This document shows, piece by piece, positions 24,418-33,400 of a stretch of 64,000 nucleotides of DNA (the first letter of the stretch is position 1; the number at the start of each line of letters is the position of its first letter). Made by a program: the position numbers and the translations under genes. The notes beneath the pieces were generated by a model. The model saw nothing but the letters and a program-made list of their open reading frames with translations. It was not told the origin of the DNA and did not search any database. Source of the DNA: VAXT01 sp963728535 (lineage in GTDB: Bacteria; Actinomycetota; Thermoleophilia; Gaiellales; Gaiellaceae); the NCBI GenBank assembly GCA_963728535.1, contig CAVSKK010000001.1, forward strand, positions 2,706,467 to 2,770,466, written 5' to 3'.

Positions 24418-27400
24418 GTGCGGCCACTGGTCTCTCGAGACGACGGCGAAGCGTCGGCGAACGACGCGTCCACCAAGACGAACACGAAGCGCAGGCCACG
24501 GGGATTGAAGTTCGTGCCGGCGCTGTTCGTCGTTGTTGCGCTCGGGATGGCGCTCCAGGGCGCGTTCGCCCAGGTCGCCTCTGCTGAGACGGGAGTTCCA
24601 TGCCCTCAGACGGGCATGGAGACGGTCGCTACTGACGAGCTGGACTACCCACCCGGCGACACGGTCCATGTCACGGGCATGGGCTACTCGCCGGCCTGCG
24701 ACGTCACCGTCCAGATCTCGAGGCCCGACCTTGTCGTCGAGAGCTTCACCGCCACGACCGACTTCGCCGGGAACCTCGAGCACGACTATCTCCTCCCGCC
24801 GCCCCCGGGCGTCATCGGTGAGTACGGCCTCGACATCCTCGGCCTCCCCGGCGTGCTCGCGTCGATGACGTTCACGGACGCCGGCGCGAGGATGAACAAG
24901 CTCTTCCGCGACGCTGCAATGACGAACGAGGCCTACCTCTTCGCGCTCGGCGAGACGGTCTACGCACAGGCGTCGAACTTGAACACTGGTCGGGGCTACA
25001 AGCTCGAGCTTTTAAACGCCGCCGGCGCGACGCAGTACCTGGGCCCATGCAAGACGGGCGCCGCGACTGCGTCGGAGTTCTATGTTCCGACGACCCTCTC
25101 AGACGCGCTTGATTGGAGGTGGATCCTTCACGAGTGGACGTCGAACACGTGCGCCGGTGGGCTGCAGGGTAACGACGCTGACAACCTGCTCGAGTTCAAC
25201 GTTGCGAGAGCGACGACCTACGCCAACTCGACGCTGACGACGCAGCAGACAACCTTTGCCGCGAGCACTCCGCTTACGGGCACCGTCGCGAAGACGTCGG
25301 GCGGCGCGAACACCACGCTCACAGGAACAGGAACATCCTTCCTCACGCAGCTTGCGATTGGCGACACGATCGCCGTGCCTCACACGGGCGGAACGGACTT
25401 CCGCCGCGTAACGGCCATCGCGACGAACACGAGCCTGACGGTGAACTCGGCCTGGTCTGCAAACGCCACCGGCCAGACCGGGACGAAGTCCAGGCAGGTC
25501 TACGTCACCGTCGCGGGCTTGGAGCAGGGCGAAAACGACTATTCCACGACGTGGGTTCTTCCGGGTGGCGGCACCTCTTGCGCTAACACGAGCGGAGGAG
25601 ACCGAGCCAATTCGACTGCTACCGGCAACCTGCCGGACGCCGCACCGGCCTACCTCGAGTATGTCCCGAGCGACAGCGTCAACAACTGGAACCGGCAGTC
25701 GAGCTACGACACGCCGAACTGCGCGCCCTTCTCGGCCTCGAATCAGGGCACCTGGAAGCTCACGCTCGCTAGGGGGAACGACGGTTTGCATACCGTCACG
25801 TTCGATATTTTCAGCATCGACACGGCTGCGCCGACCGTGACGATCAATAGCGCTGCCGGCCAGGCCGATCCAACGACCGTCTCGCCGATCAACTTCACAG
25901 CCACGTTCAGCGAGGCCGTCACCGGCTTCACGTCCGCGGACGTCTCCGTGGGAGGCGCCGCCGGCGCCACGACCGCGGTCGTTACCGGCGGCCCGACGAC
26001 CTACAACGTCGCCGTCAGCGGCATGGCGACGCGCGGGACCGTCATCGCCACGATCCCGGCGGGCGGCGCGATGGACGCGGCCGGCAACACCAACACAGCT
26101 TCTGGGTCGACGGACAACAGCGTGACGTGGGACCGCGTCCCGGCGACGACCACGCCGACGTTCAGCCCGTCCCCTCCCAAGACGAATGACCTCTTGACGG
26201 CCTCGACCACGACCAGCGATCCGGACGGCGACAACATTTCGGTCTTCTGGACCTGGTTCGTCTCTCGCGGCGGCAACCTCTGCACCATCCAGACCAACAC
26301 GAGTGCGTCCGCACCGGCCGGCGTGCGCAGCGTCTCGCTTGACCTGAGCGCCAACTACGTCCCGACGACCTGTAGCGGGACCATGATCAACCCGCTCAAC
26401 CCGATCAAGGGCGACCTCGTCATCCCCGTGGTGAGGCCGAACGACGGTCTCTTCGACGGCTCGCTGCAATCCGCCGCCGCCACGATCGCCAACTCGGCGC
26501 CGACGATCGCCGTCAACAGCCCGGCGGTGACGGCTAACGAGGGCGAGACGAAGACGTACACCTTCACGACGTCGGACGACGATGGCGACACGCTGTCCTT
26601 CTCCGCCACCTATCCGAAGTGCGGTACCGGCGGAACGCTGCAGGGTTCGCCGACGGTCGCGGGCGGCACGTTCGACTGCTTGTTCCCCGATGGCCCCGCG
26701 ACGCCGACGGTCGCCGTGAAGGTGACGGACGGCACGGCGGTCTCGAACGAGCCGTCGTTCTCTGTCTCGGTGAGCAACGTCGCCCCGACCGTGACCCTGC
26801 TCGGGCCGGCCTCGGCGGACGAGGGCGACAGCAAGCATTACACCTACAGCTGGACCGACCCCGGCTCGGCGGACACCTTCCCGGACCACTCGGTCAACTG
26901 CGGTGTCCACGGCAGCGCCTCGAACGAGCTCTTCGACGGGAGTGCCAAGACCGGCTCGTTCGACTGCACCTGGTCGGATGACTCCGGCGCCAACACGTTT
27001 ACGACCGTCGCGGTGGCTGTGACCGACGACGACAATGGCGTCGGCTTCGACAGCCAAAACATCACGGTCGACAACGTCGCCCCCTCGATCGCGATCAGCG
27101 GCGCGGCGAGCGTCGACGAAGGCTCGGTCTACAGCCTGACCCTGGGCGCGGTCACCGACCCCGGCACCGACACGGTCACGAGCTACATCGTGCACTGGGG
27201 CGACGGCAACACCGACAGCTACGGCTCCAACGGCGTCCAGACCCACACCTACGCCGACGGCGCCAACGACTACGACGTCACCGTCGACCTCGTCGACGAG
27301 GACGGCACCTTCCTCGACCGCGCGAACGACCACTCGGTGCACGTAAACAACGTCGATCCGACCGTCACCCTCACGGGTGCCAGCCCGGTCAACGAGGGCT

Positions 27401-30400
27401 CGACCCACACCTACAGCTACACGACGACCGATCCAGGCAGCCCCGAGACCTTCAGCCGTGACGCACAGAGCTGCGACGGCGGCACGCTCTCCGGCGCGAC
27501 CTTCAGCTCGGCAACCGGCGCCGGCAGCTTCGAGTGCACCTACGCCGACGGCCCGAGCTCGCACAACCCGAGCGTGACCGTCTCCGACGGCGACGGCGGC
27601 TCCGACTCCGACTCGACACTGGTTACGGTCACGAACGTCGCCCCCTCGATCGCGATCAGCGGCGCGGCGAGCGTCGACGAAGGCTCGGTCTACAGCCTGA
27701 CCCTGGGCGCGGTCACCGACCCCGGCACCGACACGGTCACGAGCTACATCGTGCACTGGGGCGACGGCAACACCGACAGCTACGGCTCCAACGGCGTCCA
27801 GACCCACACCTACGCCGACGGCGCCAACGACTACGACGTCACCGTCGACCTCGTCGACGAGGACGGCACCTTCCTCGACCGCGCGAACGACCACTCGGTG
27901 CACGTAAACAACGTCGATCCGACCGTCACCCTCACGGGTGCCAGCCCGGTCAACGAGGGCTCGACCCACACCTACAGCTACACGACGACCGATCCAGGCA
28001 GCCCCGAGACCTTCAGCCGTGACGCACAGAGCTGCGACGGCGGCACGCTCTCCGGCGCGACCTTCAGCTCGGCAACCGGCGCCGGCAGCTTCGAGTGCAC
28101 CTACGCCGACGGCCCGAGCTCGCACAACCCGAGCGTGACCGTCTCCGACGGCGACGGCGGCTCCGACTCCGACTCGACACTGGTTACGGTCACGAACGTC
28201 GCCCCCTCGATCGCGATCAGCGGCGCGGCGAGCGTCGACGAAGGCTCGGTCTACAGCCTGACCCTGGGCGCGGTCACCGACCCCGGCACCGACACGGTCA
28301 CGAGCTACATCGTGCACTGGGGCGACGGCAACACCGACAGCTACGGCTCCAACGGCGTCCAGACCCACACCTACGCCGACGGCGCCAACGACTACGACGT
28401 CACCGTCGACCTCGTCGACGAGGACGGCACCTTCCTCGACCGCGCGAACGACCACTCGGTGCACGTAAACAACGTCGATCCGACCGTCACCCTCACGGGT
28501 GCCAGCCCGGTCAACGAGGGCTCGACCCACACCTACAGCTACACGACGACCGATCCAGGCAGCCCCGAGACCTTCAGCCGTGACGCACAGAGCTGCGACG
28601 GCGGCACGCTCTCCGGCGCGACCTTCAGCTCGGCAACCGGCGCCGGCAGCTTCGAGTGCACCTACGCCGACGGCCCGAGCTCGCACAACCCGAGCGTGAC
28701 CGTCTCCGACGGCGACGGCGGCTCCGACTCCGACTCGACACTGGTTACGGTCACGAACGTCGATCCGACCGTCACCCTCACGGGTGCCAGCCCGGTCAAC
28801 GAGGGCTCGACCCACACCTACAGCTACACGACGACCGATCCAGGCAGCCCCGAGACCTTCAGCCGTGACGCACAGAGCTGCGACGGCGGCACGCTCTCCG
28901 GCGCGACCTTCAGCTCGGCAACCGGCGCCGGCAGCTTCGAGTGCACCTACGCCGACGGCCCGAGCTCGCACAACCCGAGCGTGACCGTCTCCGACGGCGA
29001 CGGCGGCTCCGACTCCGACTCGACACTGGTTACGGTCACGAACGTCGATCCGACCGTCACCCTCACGGGTGCCAGCCCGGTCAACGAGGGCTCGACCCAC
29101 ACCTACAGCTACACGACGACCGATCCAGGCAGCCCCGAGACCTTCAGCCGTGACGCACAGAGCTGCGACGGCGGCACGCTCTCCGGCGCGACCTTCAGCT
29201 CGGCAACCGGCGCCGGCAGCTTCGAGTGCACCTACGCCGACGGCCCGAGCTCGCACAACCCGAGCGTGACCGTCTCCGACGGCGACGGCGGCTCGGACTC
29301 CGACTCGTTTGCGGTGACGGTGAACAACGTCGCCCCGACGGCCGTCCTGACCGGCGAGGACGAGGTCGAGGAGGGCTCGACCCACACCTACAGCTACACG
29401 GTCACCGATCCGGGCACCGACGCCTTCACGGTCGACCCCGGCTACCCGACCTGCGGCGACAACGGCACGCTCGTCGGCACCCCGACCCAGACCACCTCGG
29501 GCGGCTCCTTCCAGTGCAACTTCCCGGACGGGCCGGCGAGCACCGACGTCAAGATCAAGGTCACCGACGAGGACGGCGCCTCCGACATGGACTCCGAGAG
29601 CGTCGTCATCGTCACGATCGCCAACGTCGACCCGACCGCCGACCTCGGCAGCGACAGCCCGGTCAGCGAGGGCTCGCCGGCGACGATCACCTTCACGAAC
29701 CAGTTCGACCCATCCGAGGCCGACACCCTGGCCGGCTTCCACTACGCCTACAGCTGCTCGAACGGCGACCTCTCCGGCGCCACCTACGCAAGCTCGAGCA
29801 CCTCGGCCTCGACGACCTGCACCTACTCCGACGGTGACTCCGACCACGTCGTCAGGGCGCGGATCATCGACCAGAACAACGGCTTCACGGAGTACACGAC
29901 TCCGGTGCACGTTGCCAACGTCGCCCCCTCGATCGCGATCAGCGGCGCGGCGAGCGTCGACGAAGGCTCGGTCTACAGCCTGACCCTGGGCGCGGTCTCC
30001 GACCCCGGCGCCGACACGGTCACGAGCTACATCGTGCACTGGGGCGACGGCAACACCGACAGCTACGGCTCCAACGGCGTCCAGACCCACACCTACGCCG
30101 ACGGCGCCAACGACTACGACGTCACCGTCGACCTCGTCGACGAGGACGGCACCTTCCTCGACCGCGCGAACGACCACTCGGTGCACGTAAACAACGTCGA
30201 TCCGACCGTCACCCTCACGGGTGCCAGCCCGGTCAACGAGGGCTCGACCCACACCTACAGCTACACGACGACCGATCCAGGCAGCCCCGAGACCTTCAGC
30301 CGTGACGCACAGAGCTGCGACGGCGGCACGCTCTCCGGCGCGACCTTCAGCTCGGCAACCGGCGCCGGCAGCTTCGAGTGCACCTACGCCGACGGCCCGA

Positions 30401-33400
30401 GCTCGCACAACCCGAGCGTGACCGTCTCCGACGGCGACGGCGGCTCCGACTCCGACTCGACACTGGTTACGGTCACGAACGTCGCCCCCTCGATCGCGAT
30501 CAGCGGCGCGGCGAGCGTCGACGAAGGCTCGGTCTACAGCCTGACCCTGGGCGCGGTCACCGACCCCGGCACCGACACGGTCACGAGCTACATCGTGCAC
30601 TGGGGCGACGGCAACACCGACAGCTACGGCTCCAACGGCGTCCAGACCCACACCTACGCCGACGGCGCCAACGACTACGACGTCACCGTCGACCTCGTCG
30701 ACGAGGACGGCACCTTCCTCGACCGCGCGAACGACCACTCGGTGCACGTAAACAACGTCGATCCGACCGTCACCCTCACGGGTGCCAGCCCGGTCAACGA
30801 GGGCTCGACCCACACCTACAGCTACACGACGACCGATCCAGGCAGCCCCGAGACCTTCAGCCGTGACGCACAGAGCTGCGACGGCGGCACGCTCTCCGGC
30901 GCGACCTTCAGCTCGGCAACCGGCGCCGGCAGCTTCGAGTGCACCTACGCCGACGGCCCGAGCTCGCACAACCCGAGCGTGACCGTCTCCGACGGCGACG
31001 GCGGCTCCGACTCCGACTCGACACTGGTTACGGTCGACAACGTCGATCCGACCGTCACCCTCACGGGTGCCAGCCCGGTCAACGAGGGCTCGACCCACAC
31101 CTACAGCTACACGACGACCGATCCAGGCAGCCCCGAGACCTTCAGCCGTGACGCACAGAGCTGCGACGGCGGCACGCTCTCCGGCGCGACCTTCAGCTCG
31201 GCAACCGGCGCCGGCAGCTTCGAGTGCACCTACGCCGACGGCCCGAGCTCGCACAACCCGAGCGTGACCGTCTCCGACGGCGACGGCGGCTCCGACTCCG
31301 ACTCGACACTGGTTACGGTCACGAACGTCGATCCGACCGTCACCCTCACGGGTGCCAGCCCGGTCAACGAGGGCTCGACCCACACCTACAGCTACACGAC
31401 GACCGATCCAGGCAGCCCCGAGACCTTCAGCCGTGACGCACAGAGCTGCGACGGCGGCACGCTCTCCGGCGCGACCTTCAGCTCGGCAACCGGCGCCGGC
31501 AGCTTCGAGTGCACCTACGCCGACGGCCCGAGCTCGCACAACCCGAGCGTGACCGTCTCCGACGGCGACGGCGGCTCGGACTCCGACTCGTTTGCGGTGA
31601 CGGTGAACAACGTCGCCCCGACGGCCGTCCTGACCGGCGAGGACGAGGTCGAGGAGGGCTCGACCCACACCTACAGCTACACGGTCACCGATCCGGGCAC
31701 CGACGCCTTCACGGTCGACCCCGGCTACCCGACCTGCGGCGACAACGGCACGCTCGTCGGCACCCCGACCCAGACCACCTCGGGCGGCTCCTTCCAGTGC
31801 AACTTCCCGGACGGGCCGGCGAGCACCGACGTCAAGATCAAGGTCACCGACGAGGACGGCGCCTCCGACATGGACTCCGAGAGCGTCGTCATCGTCACGA
31901 TCGCCAACGTCGACCCGGTCGTGACCGCGGCCGCCAACCAGTCCTCGGACGAGGGCGACTCGCACTCCTTCGCCCTCGGCTCCTTCACCGACCCGGGCTC
32001 GGATGGCCCCTGGGACGTCTCGGTCGACTGGGGCGACGGTTCGCCGACGACCGACTTCACGGTCGCCGCTGCAGGCACGCTCGGCAACCAGAGCCATACC
32101 TATGCCGACGGGCCCAACGACCACACGGTCGTGGTCACCGTCACCGACGACGGCGGCGCCTCAGACTCGGACAGCTTCGTGACGGACGTTGCCAACGTCG
32201 CTCCGACGATCGCGATCAGCGGCGCGGCGAGCGTCGACGAAGGCTCGGTCTACAGCCTGACCCTGGGCGCGGTCACCGACCCCGGCACCGACACGGTCAC
32301 GAGCTACATCGTGCACTGGGGCGACGGCAACACCGACAGCTACGGCTCCAACGGCGTCCAGACCCACACCTACGCCGACGGCGCCAACGACTACGACGTC
32401 ACCGTCGACCTCGTCGACGAGGACGGCACCTTCCTCGACCGCGCGAACGACCACTCGGTGCACGTAAACAACGTCGATCCGACCGTCACCCTCACGGGTG
32501 CCAGCCCGGTCAACGAGGGCTCGACCCACACCTACAGCTACACGACGACCGATCCAGGCAGCCCCGAGACCTTCAGCCGTGACGCACAGAGCTGCGACGG
32601 CGGCACGCTCTCCGGCGCGACCTTCAGCTCGGCAACCGGCGCCGGCAGCTTCGAGTGCACCTACGCCGACGGCCCGAGCTCGCACAACCCGAGCGTGACC
32701 GTCTCCGACGGCGACGGCGGCTCCGACTCCGACTCGACACTGGTTACGGTCACGAACGTCGATCCGACCGTCACCCTCACGGGTGCCAGCCCGGTCAACG
32801 AGGGCTCGACCCACACCTACAGCTACACGACGACCGATCCAGGCAGCCCCGAGACCTTCAGCCGTGACGCACAGAGCTGCGACGGCGGCACGCTCTCCGG
32901 CGCGACCTTCAGCTCGGCAACCGGCGCCGGCAGCTTCGAGTGCACCTACGCCGACGGCCCGAGCTCGCACAACCCGAGCGTGACCGTCTCCGACGGCGAC
33001 GGCGGCTCGGACTCCGACTCGTTTGCGGTGACGGTGAACAACGTCGCCCCGACGGCCGTCCTGACCGGCGAGGACGAGGTCGAGGAGGGCTCGACCCACA
33101 CCTACAGCTACACGGTCACCGATCCGGGCACCGACGCCTTCACGGTCGACCCCGGCTACCCGACCTGCGGCGACAACGGCACGCTCGTCGGCACCCCGAC
33201 CCAGACCACCTCGGGCGGCTCCTTCCAGTGCAACTTCCCGGACGGGCCGGCGAGCACCGACGTCAAGATCAAGGTCACCGACGAGGACGGCGCCTCCGAC
33301 ATGGACTCCGAGAGCGTCGTCATCGTCACGATCGCCAACGTCGACCCGGTCGTCACCCTGACCGGCCCGAGTCCGGTTGCCGAGGGCTCGACCCACACCT

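Noticed and set aside
25099..32124. A 2,341-codon open frame on the minus strand inside the giant gene
   Set aside because: It follows from the identical repeat DNA and GC-rich codon bias; its sequence is a low-complexity Val/Ala/Arg/Gly repeat with no domain, opposite a clear secreted protein.
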